A stretch of 64,000 nt of DNA, taken from the NCBI GenBank assembly GCA_963691705.1, contig OY829545.1, forward strand, positions 12,105,893-12,169,892, in the 5' to 3' direction. The notes beneath the pieces are model-generated. The model was given only the letters and a program-made list of their open reading frames with translations, did not search any database and was not told the origin of the DNA. The first letter of the stretch is position 1; each line of letters opens with the position of its first letter. Below, in pieces: positions 1 through 11,640 of this stretch. This stretch comes from Viola odorata. Taxonomy: Eukaryota > Streptophyta > Magnoliopsida > Malpighiales > Violaceae. The translations under genes were made by a program, and so were the position numbers.

Positions 1-1
1 T

Positions 2-2102
2 AGAATATTATATGCTAAGTTGTTTGATCATGGGTTTTGTCTTCCTCTTGACCCGCTTGTCAAGTTGCTATTGGCTGATTCTGATTTGGCTCCGGCTCAG
101 TTGAGCCCTAACGCGATTTGTGTTGTTAGTGCCTTTGCCGCACTGTGCCGTTTCAAAGGGATCGAGTTTCCCACTTTGGCCCTGCTTAATGACATTTTTC
201 AGTTGTATTCTCGTAAGGGGATGATATCAATATCCCCTCGTTATGAAGATGGCTCCTTGAAGCCCTTTACCTGGAAGCTTATGGGTATCGAGTCTTCTGT
301 TCCTCATTGGAAAGATGAGTTTTTCATTATTGATCTGCCCGAGCTGTTATGGAGGGCTGGCTTCAATGAGAAAATTAAAGATGGGGTTTGGGGCCATCGG
401 AAACCCCTTTCTGATCCAGAAGATGGCTGGTTGAAGACGCTACTTCAACTAGATTTCAGCATTGATGCCCGAAAAGTGGCTAACGGTCTGGATATGAAAC
501 AGTGCAAGAAGGGTGAGCGTTTGCCCCTTTTCCTTTTGCGTTGCCAAAGATTACTAACGCTAACGTTTCTTTAACCGTGCAGTGCCTCCGCCTGGTTGGG
601 AGCCTGAGTACTTCCGGAGGAAAAGGAAGCAGGAACAAAGGAAGAAAGCTGCAGCCGAAGCCAGGGCTGCTGTTGCCGCTGCCGCTGCCGCTGAGGAAGG
701 GGAAAACGCTGCTACCACGACCGCTACCGCTACGGGCACTACCCAATCACAGCCTCCTCGCACCCTTGTTACAAGGAAGAAAAGGGTGAGGAAAACACGT
801 GCCTCGCAACCCGCTTCCTCCCAAACTGTTGTTTCTTCAGAGGCGACAGTTGATCCCATTCCTACCGGAGTACCTCTAGTTTCCTCAGTCACCCAGGTAT
901 GCATTCATTTCTTTCTAAGGTTTTTCTTCTATTCCGCCTAGTTTTCTCATCATACTCTACGCTTTCTAGGAAGCTGCCACTGTTTCTGCTCAGTCAACCT
1001 CTCAAGGTGACATGTCTGTCGCTGAGATCCTTTGAGAGCGTCAGAAGAGGGTTCGCTATGAGCTTCAGCACAGCCCCACTCTTCTGCTGCGAATCCTTCT
1101 TTGAACGTCCCTGAGGGCGGTGGTATTCATGTTGACCAATCGCAGGGTATTGATTTCGGTGGTAGTCCTCACGTTTTGAGTGATTCCTCCACCGCGACAG
1201 GCTATAACCCAAGTGCCCTTGACCTTGAAGCACTTGGGGGAGATGGGTCCCCTGTGCCTAAAGTGGGAGGTTCTAGCAGTCGACCTTCTTCTCCTACCGC
1301 TCTGTTCTTCATTCCAATGTCTCCTCCTACTGTGGCGAGAGGTGGCCCTGCCCCCGCTTTGATAGCCGGTGCCTCTCCTTATAATCCTCCCCTTATGCCC
1401 ACTCATCACATTGGTTTGCGCTCCTTCAGGGACAACATTTTGCAGTTTCCTGCCGGGGTTGATCACGATGCCATCCTCGCATCTACCTCTTACTTGGTAG
1501 CCGAGATTATGTCTCTTCCAAGGGAGAGGGATGCCTTTGCGGCTAGGAGCGAGCAGGAGCGTATAAACTTTCTTCGCTCCCAAGCGCTTTCTTTTTTCTG
1601 CCACCTCCATTACATGGATGAGGAGAATGCTAGGGTTGCTGCAAACGGTCAGGGAGAGATAACCAGGTTGCAGAATGAGCGCCAGAGTTTTGTGGATGCG
1701 CTTAATATTGCCAACCAAGAAACAGAGACTGTCCGGCAGGAAGTGACGACTGTCAAACAAGAGCTGGAGGCTGTCAAGCTCGCTTTGGAGGAGGAGAAAT
1801 GGAAGGGTGCCGATCTGACCGAACGTCTTTCTCATGAGGAGAATGAGTTGTGCCAGGAGAGGCAGAGGAATACCGAGTTGTCTGCCGATCGGGCTCTAAA
1901 CGCTGAGAAGAACCAGTGGTATTTGAAGGAAGGCGCAGGGCTCATGTCAGAAGCTGTGATGCATCATTATGGGGTAGAAAAACTCTGTATTGATGATCTT
2001 TCCGCATTTTTTGATAGGAGAGTCTCCACTGTTACTGATGACGGCTTCTATCTATGGAAATCGAGACAGGAAGGAGGAGTCAATGCACCACCCCCTCTTT
2101 AG
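2..2102 (+). pseudogene. Antisense extra ORF of the Tat element (putative plant transposon protein, coiled coil)
   Basis: The reading frame is open from the left edge, so the 5' end is missing. Exon 1 (2-512) resembles the 'putative plant transposon / gypsy-type transposase' domain (HGFCLPLDPLVKLLLADSDL, LSPNAICVVSAFAALCRFKG). A 70-bp intron (513-582, GTGAGC...GTGCAG) joins in frame to exon 2 (583-896), which is basic and alanine-rich. A second intron (897-969, GTATGC...TTCTAG) leads to exon 3. Exon 3 meets a TGA near 1033 and the frame then shifts, after which 1101-2102 is open. This last part holds a long coiled coil at about 1640-1900 (glutamate/glutamine/arginine heptads) and ends at TAG 2100-2102. 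The stop plus the shift make a decayed copy likely, although an unrecognised intron could also skip them. It lies antisense to and beyond pol, as in Tat elements with extra ORFs. Function unknown. Confidence 0.55.
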
Positions 2103-2578
2103 TCTTTTGAATTTAGATGTGTTCTGATTTTTGCGGCTGACGAGCCCTTCCTTGTTTTGTAATATTGACGATATCACTTTTTGCCTGGGTTAGGCTACCC
2201 CTTTTGGATGGAACTTCCTTTTCTGCTTTGTTTCCTAATACTGCTTGCGCAATTATTCGACCGTGGCGTTTGCTGCCGCGTCTTTATAAATATGCCCGCT
2301 TTGCTCTCGCATGACTTTTCATACAAGTTCCTCAGTTGCTTTTTCGATGGCCTTATCGTTGCCTTCCGATAGCATTTCCAAAAATGACTCAGCGTTGCCT
2401 CTGCGCTCACATTCATGTCGCCCTTTGTTGTTAGGGGGAACTTCTTGCCCCGTTAGGCCTGCTGCGACGTTGTTGTTGCAGTATAGATGCCTTTCCAGCC
2501 TTTCTTCACCGGGTATCAACTGCTCAGTTACCAGCTGGGGTATCCTTTCTTTCCTTACGTCAAAAATTGGCTTGGGGA
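2103..2578. other. Non-coding spacer between antisense ORF and tandem repeats
   Basis: I see no supported gene. The stretch lies within the Tat element; short ORFs here lack any recognisable motif. Confidence 0.5.
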
Positions 2579-2997
2579 GTGCCTCGTCTTAGTGAGCTGT
2601 TTGATCAGGACCAGCCATCACAAGGATAGGATTTTCTCCCCCAAGCGTTGAAACCTCGCGTTTCTGGAACGTGCCTCGTCTCAATGGGCCGTCTATGTGA
2701 GCACGGTTACCACAAGGATAGGATTTTCACTTCCAGGACGGAGTTGGTCTCTCCTTGGGGTCGTACCTCGTCTTAATGGGCCGTCTATGTGAGCACGGTT
2801 GCCACAAGGATAGGATTTTCACTCCCGGGAGCGTTTGGGGTCGTGCCTCGTCTTAATGGGCCGTCTATGTGAGCACGGTTGCCACAAGGATAGGATTTTC
2901 ACTCCCAACGCTTAGTCATGCCAGGGCGTGCCTCGTCTTAGTGAGCTGTCTGATCAGGACCAGCCATCACAAGGATAGGATTTTCACTCCTGGCATG
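2579..2997 (+). repeat. Five imperfect tandem repeats, about 80-92 bp each
   Basis: Units start at about 2579, 2671, 2763, 2843 and 2928. Each opens with GTGCCTCGTCTTAGTG or a close variant and carries the core CACAAGGATAGGATTTTC. Units 1 and 5 share a TGATCAGGACCAGCCATCACA variant, while units 2-4 share a GCCGTCTATGTGAGCACGGTT-like variant. The spacers differ in length. They lie just beyond the 3' end of the minus-strand pol, a region known in Tat/Ogre elements to generate satellite-like repeats. Confidence 0.85.
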
Positions 2998-3082
2998 CTT
3001 TACTATCTGCATTTTATCAACAGCAAACGCATAAAAAGATATATCTTGTTAGAATAGTATTGATGTTACCAGATAGGATGAG

Positions 3083-6000
3083 CTAGTTCCTGGCGTGGTA
3101 TAGCTTCAGCCGAGCTATATTCCACGAGTTCTGCAGGGGCATTCCATCGAGCGTTTCCAAGTGGTAAGCTCCTCTCCCCACTACACGGGTGACGCGATAC
3201 GGTCCATCCCAGTTTGGGCTGAGTTTTTCCATGCGTTGCCATGCCGCTCGTCTGTCTCTGAGCACTAAATCTCCAGCTTTGAGCAATCGCTCTCTCACTT
3301 GCCGGTTGTGGTATTGTGCCATTTTTCATTTGTAGTGCAGAGTTTTCAGCAGTGTTTCCTCATGTGTTTCCGGTAGGGCGTCAAGGTTAGCACGTAACCT
3401 TTCCTCGTTATTTTCTTCTTTGAAATAATCCACCCGAAGGCTCATCATTCCGATCTCAACCGGTGTGACAGCTTCGGTTCCGAATGCTAACGCAAACGGG
3501 GTCTCTCCAGTGCCGGCCTTGACGGTCATGCGATAGGCCCATAGTACGTATGGCAGTTCGTCTGGCCATTTCTTTTTAGACCCCTCCAGCGATTAGTCAC
3601 TTCGGCCTGTCCGTTAGTTTGAGGGTGTGCCACGGAAGAGAACCTTTGTCCAATCTGGAATTCAGCACACTGATCCCTGAAGAACTGGCTCGTAAACTGC
3701 GCTCCATTGTCGCTGACCAGTATGCACGGTACCCCGAATCGCATGATGACTTGATATTTGAAGAAATGCCAGACTTTTTCGGCGGTGATGGTGGCTAACG
3801 CCTCGGCTTCGGCCCATTTTGTGAAATAGTCTACCGCCACGACCACGAATTTCAGCTGAGATCTGGCCTTTGGAAACGGGCCTAAAATGTCAATGCCCCA
3901 CTTGGCAAACGGGCATGGAGCAGTTATTTCTGAAATTGGCACGACCGGTTTTCGAGGAATCTTAGCATATTCCTGACATTTCTGACAGGTTTTCACGAAG
4001 TTATGGCAATCTCTTCGTATGGTGGGCCAATAGAATCCCGACCGAAAGACTTGGGCTGCCAGAGTGTCGCTGGCGATGTGCATGCCGCATATCCCTTCGT
4101 GAATTTCTCGCAACACATGCAAACCTTCTTACTCCGTTATGCATTTGACGGCTGGGTGGGAGAAGCACCTCCGTATTAACTCCCCATTGTAATATGTACA
4201 TCGCGCTGCCCATTTCAGGACTTTCCTTCTTTCCGTAATTTCTTCCGTCAGCTACTCCCAAGTATAGGTATAGTTCATCGCCGGGCTCAGGCCTCGTTAG
4301 CACTAGATCGGATGACAAATAATCTTTCAGTCCTGCAAACGCATTTTCACATTCCTCTATCCACCCGAATAGGGCCTTGTTTTGAATGACCTTGAAAAAA
4401 GGCAAGCATCGCTCCCCTTGCTTAGATATGAACCGTCCTAACGCGATGATGCGGCCGGTGAGCTTTTGTATTTCTTTGACGGTCCGAGGGGATATCATAT
4501 CTTGAATGGCTTTTATCTTTGAAGGGTTGGGTTGGATACCCTTTCGGCTGACCACGTAGCCCAAGAATTTTCCCGTTTGGAACGCGAACATACACTTTCG
4601 TGGATTTAGCTTCATTTTGTACTTTTTCATCACATTGAAAACTTCTTCCAAGTCAGCAAGGTGCTCTTTGAAGCTTCGACTTTTGATGAGGATGTCGTCC
4701 ACGTAGGCCTCTACGTTTCTCTCGATTTGCTTTTCGAAAACCTTATTCGCCATGCGTTGGAACGTTGCCCCGGCGTTCTTCAGTCCAAACGGCATTGCAG
4801 TGTAGCAATATGTAGCCCTAGGGGTGATGAAGGTAGTTTTTTCTTCGTCTTCCGTAGCCATGGGAATTTGATGGTACCCCGAGTTAGCGTCTAAGGAGCT
4901 CAGGTAGGCGTACCCAGCAGTTTGGTCAACCAACTGGTCGATTCGGGGAAGGGGATAACAATCTTTGGGGCAGACGCTGTTTAAATCAGTGAAATCGATG
5001 CACATGCACCAATTGCCGTTAGGCTTAGGGACTAACACAGGGTTAGCTAGCCAGGTTGGGTATTGGACTTCTCGAATGAAGCCCGCATCTGTGAGCTTTA
5101 GTAACTCTTTCTCAATGGCCGGTAATTTTTCTGGTGAAAAGGCGCGTCATTTTTGTTGGACGGGGTTAGCGTCAGGGCTAACGTTTAACCGATGTTCTGC
5201 GACCTCTCGCGAGATTCCTGGCATGTCTGCCGATTTCCACGCGAATTCCCCTTTGCATTTTCTTAAGAGTCGAGCTAATTGCACGTTCTCTTTGGGGCTT
5301 AGTTTCTCGCTGACCAAGAGATTCGCTTCACTATCTTCACCGATAGGCATTGACATCATCTGATCTAACGGTTGAGTGCGTTTTTCTTCTTTATCGTCGA
5401 AAGGATCGTCTGCGACGCAAACATAGCGATCACAGCTCCTTTGAGTCATTAGCAGATAACACTCGGCAACCAGTTTCTGGTCTCCTTTGATTGAGACCAC
5501 CCCGTCCCACGAGGGGTATTTCATCCGCAGGTGTTTTTGGGATATCGCTGCCCCGAAATGATTGAGGAACGGTCATCCCAGTATGGCGTTATATGGTAAC
5601 GTTAGGTCTACGACCAAGAATAATCGCTTGGATGTGTCTTCTCGAAAGTACACTGGCAAGGATGTTATTCCGGCTACCGGGATCGGTACCCCATCAATCC
5701 CAACAATTGGCCTCATGCATGGCGCTAGCTCACCGTCAGGGCGTTTCATCAAATTGTATGCTTCCAACGAAAATAGATTTACTGCGCTCCCGTTGTCGAT
5801 AAGGGTTCTTCTCACCCCGTGACTTCCAATGACAGGTGTTACTACCAACGCATCGTTGTGCGGGAAAACAATGCCTTTTTCGTCTTCTTCTGAGAAGGAC
5901 AATATCATTCTGTCTAAGGCACTTATCGCCTCAATTTTTACCTGCGCACTTTCTCGCTTGCGCTTTTCCCTAGGATTGGGTGTTTGTGGTATGGCTTCCT

Positions 6001-7927
6001 CGAAGTAGGGTGTTCCCCCGGCGATGATATTAATCATAGGCATCTGGTCGCTATGAACAACGAGAGCTTCTCTATTTTGTCCAAGGGGTATTGCGTTGGC
6101 CCCCGTGGCGGGTGAAGGCGTTTGCCTCTGATCAGTTGTCATTCCAGTTGGGTTGTTCCTGGCCCCTTCTCTTGCCCTGGTGGCAAATTCTCCAACGTAA
6201 CCTTCTTCGACCAATCGCTCTATGGCCAGTTTAAGTTCTCTGCATACATCTGTCGAATGTCCCTTGACCTTGTGGAACTTGTAATACGCGTTTTCCCTTA
6301 CCCCCATGATTACTCATGGCTTCACAGGAGCTGGGTAACGAATAGGCAGATTTCGCTGTTGGACTATCGCTAGGATTTCCGCCCTCGGGAGTATAAGAGA
6401 TGGAAGGTTAGGATCATATATCCGGCCCTTTGGCGGATCTGATTGATTCCGAGTGGGGGACCCTCCGGGTCTTCCTTTCGAGAAATTGCCTCTCTGCCGG
6501 TTAGAGGCCTTGGCAGTGTGCTCTTTTTGTTGCCCATGATCATCGGTGGGTCTCGTGTCAGGGGCGCTGCTATGCAAAGCGTTAGGGGTCACGTATGGTT
6601 CCGTTGGCATATCTCGGATCCATTCTCTATTTTCCTCCTCTTCCATTCTCGCATAATTATGCGCCTTCAGCCTCAACGCATCCAGGGTCATCAGTGGGTC
6701 CACCGTTAGGGTGTCTCTCAATTTTCCATATCGACAGTTGCGTTTCAGGGCTTCAACCGCGAAATCAATAGTGACCCCTGGCGTTAGGGACATTTCAAGA
6801 TCAAATCGACCTAGAAAGTCGTTCAATGATTCCTGCGGTTTTCGATGGATATCGAATAGTGCAGCTGCTGACTTCCTGATAGGAATAGCCATGCTAAACC
6901 GGCTTTTGAATTTTTCTTCCAGCTGAGAAAAATTATCAATAGACCCGGCTGGGAGTCCCTCAAACCAAAGACGTGCCACTCCTGACAGCGTCATTACAAA
7001 AATCTGACACAATGCTGCATCACTGCGGGTTTGGAATTGCACAAAGTCTTTCACCTTATTGAGGTGAGAAATGGGATCTTTCGTGCCATCATATGATTCT
7101 GCAGGGAGTTTCACATGTCGATGGACCCTGTGGTGCCTGACACGGTAACTGAACGGATGGCTAGCATTAACATCAGGGACCCTACGAGGCTGATGCGGGT
7201 GTGGAATTTCAACGTCATATCTGGGATTCTGAGGATCATATTCCTAATGCCACCTGGGAGATCGGCTACGGCTTCTTGGAGTTCGAGCTCGTCGACCTCT
7301 GCTGCTAGACCTCTCACTGTATCTAGGAGATTGTTCTCTGAATATCTCCCCTCGCCGATCATCCCAATGTTCTCTACACTCATCACGTCGGCTGGCTACT
7401 TCAGGGATAGGGATTTCTCCCCTATATTGTCCAGAATGTTCAGCAGGTCCACGCGTGGGCGGCAGGACAGTTATGGGGGCCAATGAGAAAGGTAAGGAGG
7501 ACGGGAGCCCTCTAGATTGTCGGGGCGATAACGGTCGTTCGTTGACAATGGACGGGGTGAAAATTACTTGGGAGGATATACCGGGTCTCGAGGCATGAGG
7601 AGTAAATCCAGCAGCCATCTCTGTCAACTGATCCAATTGAGCTTGGAGAGCTGCTATTGAGTTTGCGAAAGGGTTGTCTGCTTCGCCAATCGCGGATCTC
7701 CTTACTTGGGGGGTAGAATGACTGGTTCCCACTACGTGGGAAAAAGGAGAGCAAATCTGGAATGTAATCTCTTCCGTATTTTGCCCAGGAGGAAGATCTG
7801 ATTCTCCCGTAGTGACGTCCTGTACTGGGATAGAGATATCAGAGGTAGCGAAAGCAAAGAGTCGTCTGCGGGTGTTGTATGGGATGTTGGAGGATTGGGA
7901 CAACGTGGGATCTGACTCCGAAGCCAT
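3083..7927 (-). pseudogene. Tat-lineage gag-pol, inactivated; RNase H deleted
   Basis: Starts at ATG 7927. The gag part (7927-6314) includes a retrotransposon gag domain (LPAESYDGTKDPISHLNKVK, ARLWFEGLP) and is broken by an in-frame TAG near 7244. At about 6290 a zinc-knuckle-like stretch (YYKFHKVKGHSTDVC) has Tyr where the first Cys is usual. The protease motif LIDNGSAVN lies near 5780. RT (about 5040-4250) has the catalytic YVDD and MPFGLKNAGATFQ. After YLYLGVADG the sequence jumps at about 4240 into the integrase N-terminal part (KVLKWAARCTYYNGE), so RNase H is missing. Integrase shows CQKC, D of DILGPF, D of SDNGAQF and [13 protein letters not shown], then a further frame change near 3529 and a C-terminal part ending LKLYHARN at 3083. 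Stops near 5571 and 5145 fall where Arg is expected. It cannot encode a working polyprotein. Confidence 0.88.
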
Positions 7928-7993
7928 AATCCTTCTAGCTTCAGGGAGGAAAGAGCTTGGTTATTAAGGATGCTCACTTAATAGAACCAATAC

Positions 7994-8012
7994 TCTCAAC
8001 GAGAGCACCAAA
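7994..8012 (-). other. Primer-binding region of the Tat element
   Basis: Read on the minus strand, LTR-like ...CTTTATCA is followed by AATTTGGTGCTCTCGTTGAG, the position of a retrotransposon PBS. It starts with TTTGGTGCTCTC, a form often seen in Tat-lineage elements. I do not assign the tRNA. Confidence 0.5.
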
Positions 8013-8213
8013 TTGATAAAGATTTTGTCTTTTGCCGAAGGATGTATGGAAAACCGCTCCTCTCAGATCAGTGCCCATCGTGGTCCACAGTACCTGCAAT
8101 ACGCCGGAGGGGGTCTCCGGCGGAAACACTCCGATGCTAAAGTCAGTATGAGTAGTGAAATTGGCAGAGTTTGGATCAGTCAAGACTGCTTACCTGCCTC
8201 CTTTGTGGGGGAG

Positions 8214-8222
8214 GTATTTATA
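8214..8222 (-). promoter_or_regulatory. TATA box of the Tat LTR promoter
   Basis: The minus strand reads TATAAATAC here, about 200 bp before the inner LTR end, the expected place for the LTR promoter driving gag-pol. Confidence 0.55.
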
Positions 8223-8764
8223 GAAGAATTGGGCATTTTCGCGTGCGCGGATGGATAGTGAGCTGTCACTAACGTTAGGGGTCGTGGTTCGCCCTTGTAA
8301 CGATCTACCGTCGCGGCGGTAGATAAGGGGTAGATGTTACCCAGGCAGGGTAACGATGAGTGCGTTTCCTGCGAGGAGGGACAGCACCTCTGGTCGTATA
8401 GAAGCCCCGTGTGGGGACCCCCAACGATACGTTAGCCCTCATGGTGCCATTTCCGTAGAGTGGGATGACAACCCTGACCCTACCAGGGAGGTAGGAATAG
8501 TGTTTCTTTCCTTTCCATGTGGGGTAACAGACGAAAAGGTCCTCGTCGTTAGGTGGATTGTTATCATAAGCCCAACTGAAAATGAGCCCGAGTGTTTACC
8601 AAGGGCTAACGCCCCCTCTTAGCGCCCAAATCTCGCGTGCCCCGGTGTGGCTCTGCGTCAGGACGTGGACTGACCCTGACCGTACTGGTCCAGGAGTTAT
8701 AAATTGAAGCTTTCTTTGCGTGAATTTCTTCACACCTTTTCGTCCTGTCTTTTTGTATTTCACC

Positions 8765-9148
8765 ATGGATGAGGTAACCAAAAATTTCCTGATCTCCAAG
8801 ACTTTGACCTTGAAGAACCTTACTGAGGGCGACATCAGCTTTCTGGAGAGGATGATTCTCAAGACCTCCGAGGACGTTCTGGAACTGCAGGGGATACTGA
8901 CCCATATTCTGTCTAAGCAGCTGGGGATGTCTTTGGAGGATTTTAATCCTCTGGAGAGTTTGGCGAAGCTGGCCGCCACTACTACTCACCTTGATGTGGT
9001 TGCCTCTATGCTGCAGCAGAGGAAGGATTTACTGGCCTGCTGCCTGAAGGGGATGAGGGTCTGCTCTGCTGAGCTGACCTCCGTTGCTGATGCTCTGAGG
9101 GATATCCTTGTTGTGCCCGGAGAAGATGATGCTGGGTCTAACACTTGA
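8765..9148 (+). CDS. Unknown small ORF, 127 aa, helical
   Basis: ATG at 8765 lies in a good plant start context (CACCATGGATG) after a pyrimidine-rich leader. The product begins MDEVTKNFLISKTLTLKNL, is rich in Leu, Glu and Asp, and looks helical (ERMILKTSEDVLELQGILTH, LASMLQQRKDLLACC-like register). No signal peptide, membrane segment or known domain is visible. The stop is TGA, and AT-rich AATAAA-like sequence (AAATAAAT near 9229) follows. It lies antisense inside the presumed Tat LTR, about 500 bp upstream of a second small ORF in the same direction. It may be a retrotransposon accessory ORF or a captured fragment. I do not recognise it. Confidence 0.4.
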   Translation: MDEVTKNFLISKTLTLKNLTEGDISFLERMILKTSEDVLELQGILTHILSKQLGMSLEDFNPLESLAKLAATTTHLDVVASMLQQRKDLLACCLKGMRVCSAELTSVADALRDILVVPGEDDAGSNT

Positions 9149-9311
9149 CCACTGTCTTTGCTTCCTCTCGTTGCTTTCTTTTATGCTTTCTTGTACATAT
9201 TTGGACGCTGAGGCCGCTCAGGCCATAAATAAATGGTTGTTTTTATTTTTTCCCAGTCTTCTTCTTTTTTCTCGCTTATTTCTTGCTGCATTGGCTGAAT
9301 ATGTTGGTGGC

Positions 9312-9330
9312 AAGCCCAACTGAAAATGAG
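9312..9330. repeat. 19-bp direct repeat, second copy of 8568-8586
   Basis: AAGCCCAACTGAAAATGAG occurs identically at 8568-8586 and 9312-9330, flanking the small ORF at 8765-9148. It may mark an internal duplication; the function is unknown. Confidence 0.6.
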
Positions 9331-9652
9331 TCTTCCTCGGGATATACCCTTTCAGTGGTTGTGTTCCGGGGATTAGCAATGAATGTTCTGACTTAACTGT
9401 TTCCAGAGCCGCCTTGCCAGGGGTAAGTGGTTGGGTGGTTGTTTGGTGCCTTTTGATTGACGCATTTAACGAGCAGGTGTGCTTGTGCCGGATCAGATTC
9501 TGCTGTTGCGGTTATCTTTCCCAGGCATCTTAATTGATTTCTCAGGATCTGCGCGAGGATCGGAGCGCTTCCTCAGCTATTTAAGGGAAATGCTTTCCCC
9601 TTTCCCTGTTCATCTTCATCCTTTCTTTCTCTTTGCTTTTTTGCAGGTCGGA

Positions 9653-10105
9653 ATGGCAGATTGTTTCAGGCGTGATTCCTTGCCAACTCCTCCGACTTCG
9701 CCGGATTCGGATGATTCTCCTCCGACACCATCGCGGAGACCTACCAACTGTCTTGCCAAACGCCAGGGTCGCAAGAAACCAGTGAAAATGAGGAAGCAGA
9801 CCTTTGAGTCCTTCTTTGCTGGCTTTGTGCCCCACTACCTGATGCTACCGAAAGGTGATGAAACGTCATCGTCTGCCCCTCCTCCTCATTCCGAGAAAGA
9901 GGCTCTTGCTCCTGGCACTAATTTGAGGCCAGCAGCTTCTACCGTTGGGGAGAGTTCCCGTGCCCGTTATGACAAGGCAGTAGCCCACGCGACAAAGCTT
10001 GTGTCGAAACCTGCCAAGTGTTTCTTTTCCTACAATAGTGGATTACCATCGTCCCCGGAGGACTATGAGTACTGCTATGACATGGATTGGGCTGATGAGG
10101 ATTAA
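9653..10105 (+). CDS. Unknown ORF, 150 aa, proline/serine-rich
   Basis: I chose ATG 9653 because it follows TTTTTTGCAG (ending 9646), a convincing splice acceptor, so an upstream non-coding or coding exon is possible; the frame is also open from 9479. The product has a low-complexity head (TPPTSPDSDDSPPTPSRRPT), a basic patch (KRQGRKKPVKMRKQ), a conserved-looking FESFFAGFVPHYLMLPKGDE block and an acidic, tyrosine-rich tail (EDYEYCYDMDWADED). No membrane segment or catalytic motif is visible. The basic patch could act in nuclear import. Same orientation as the ORF at 8765 and antisense to the Tat LTR. Not recognised. Confidence 0.4.
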   Translation: MADCFRRDSLPTPPTSPDSDDSPPTPSRRPTNCLAKRQGRKKPVKMRKQTFESFFAGFVPHYLMLPKGDETSSSAPPPHSEKEALAPGTNLRPAASTVGESSRARYDKAVAHATKLVSKPAKCFFSYNSGLPSSPEDYEYCYDMDWADED

Positions 10106-11264
10106 CGTCTCTGTGTTGTATATGCCTGTTGGCATTTTATGAATAAGATGATGTTTTCCGCCTTTTTATTTTGTCGTTATTTTCCGTTAGCCTGCTGGTC
10201 CTTGTTGATAGCCAACGCAAGCGGTTGGCCTGGCCGAGGCAATCGCTTCGCAGTTACTCTGACCGGGTTAGCTCTGTCCCCCTTTTGGGGAATCACGACG
10301 AATAACTCCTCTGAACCTCCATTTCTTGCACTACCTTCTTGGCTAAAATTGCTCTCCCGGAGAGGTAAGCTCTCTCTCTCTAAACTCTCTTTAATTTTCG
10401 TTTTTGCATGTAGTGTGGAAATAAATTGCTATAACTTGCCTCACATGCTTAGTTTACTTGCTAATTACACTTCCCTTACTTCAATTTGATTGTATAACCT
10501 CTAGGCTAATTAATAGCCATATATGCATGTTTAAGCTCTCTCTCTCTAAACTTTCTTTAAATTTCGTTTTTCCCTTTAATGCATGAATAAATTGCTAGAA
10601 CATGCTTAGAATGCTTAGTTTTTATGTTATTTATGCTCTCCTTGCTTCAATTTAATTGCATAATGCTTTAGCTAATTAATCACCACATATGCACATTAAT
10701 TAACTAGTTATTTCATGTACAAAAACGCCACTGTTCTTGTCCAAATTGCTTGCTGTTTTGGGTAGTTCGGGTTACTATTGGGTTGCATGATTTATTGGTA
10801 CTGATTTGGGTGAGTTATTTTGAATTGGAGAGAGCTTGGTAGCCGGCCATGGTGGCCGGCGTTGTAGAGAAGAAGAAGAAGAAGAGTGGGGTGACGGGAA
10901 AGAAAAATGCAAAGGTGATGGGCCTTGGCCCATCCATGTTTTAAAAATTAAAATTTGTTTTAATGCTCAAATTTTCGACGTGGGACCCACTTATTTTTCG
11001 TCAAAAATATGAAAATATTCGTATGCTTATATAACATGTTAATTTGCATGAAATATCCGTATGCTTTTATTTTTGTGTTTAAACGATATTAAAAGGCTCG
11101 TATGCTATTTTCATTTTTTTAATATCATATGAATCGTTTAAATGTTCGTATTGCTATTTTCATGTTTTAAAAATCGTATGAATTGTTTATATGTCCGTAT
11201 GCCATTTTTGTATTTTAATTATCAAAAAAACTATTTGTATGCTTGTATGTTATAAATATTTTGT
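10106..11264. other. Non-coding AT-rich part of presumed LTR, with a tandem duplication
   Basis: No gene supported. A block beginning AGCTCTCTCTCTCTAAACT is present twice, at about 10366-10530 and 10533-10700, with the following 100+ bases also similar. A perfect hairpin, GCCGGCCA/TGGCCGGC, lies at about 10842-10861. Further on the sequence is short AT-rich segments containing TCGTATGC-like words. Confidence 0.55.
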
Positions 11265-11270
11265 TTATTT

Positions 11271-11640
11271 GTTTATGCCATGTTGTATTTAATTAAATGT
11301 TTACATGATTTAAATATTTTATTTATGCCATATTTTATTTAATCAAATGCTTACATGATTTAAATAATTTATTTATGCCATGTTTTATTTAATTAAATGT
11401 TTACATGATTTAAATAATTTATTTATGTCATGTTGTATTTAATTAAATGTTTACATGATTTAAATATTTTATTTATGACATGCTTTATTTAATTAAATGC
11501 TTACATGATTTAAATAATTTGTTTATGTCATGTTTTATTTAATTAAATGCTTGCATGATTTAAATAATTTGTTTATAACATGTTCTATCTAATTAAATGT
11601 TTGCATGTTTTAAATGATTTGTTTATTTGCTATGCCATGT
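11271..11640. repeat. 50-bp minisatellite, about seven copies
   Basis: The marker ATTTATGCCATG or a variant recurs at exactly 50-bp spacing (11321, 11371, 11421, 11471, 11521, 11571), each followed by TTTATTTAATTAAATG and ACATGATTTAAAT. The last unit is longer. AT-rich, no coding. Confidence 0.9.

Noticed and set aside
480..904. Minus-strand ORFs opposite the Tat antisense gene
   Set aside because: Low-complexity Ala/Ser/Arg shadows of the alanine-rich exon on the plus strand.
8014..8566. Short LTR alternative with TGATAA...TTATCA ends
   Set aside because: Possible, but the 12637 boundary explains the abrupt junction with Athila gag; kept only as an alternative.
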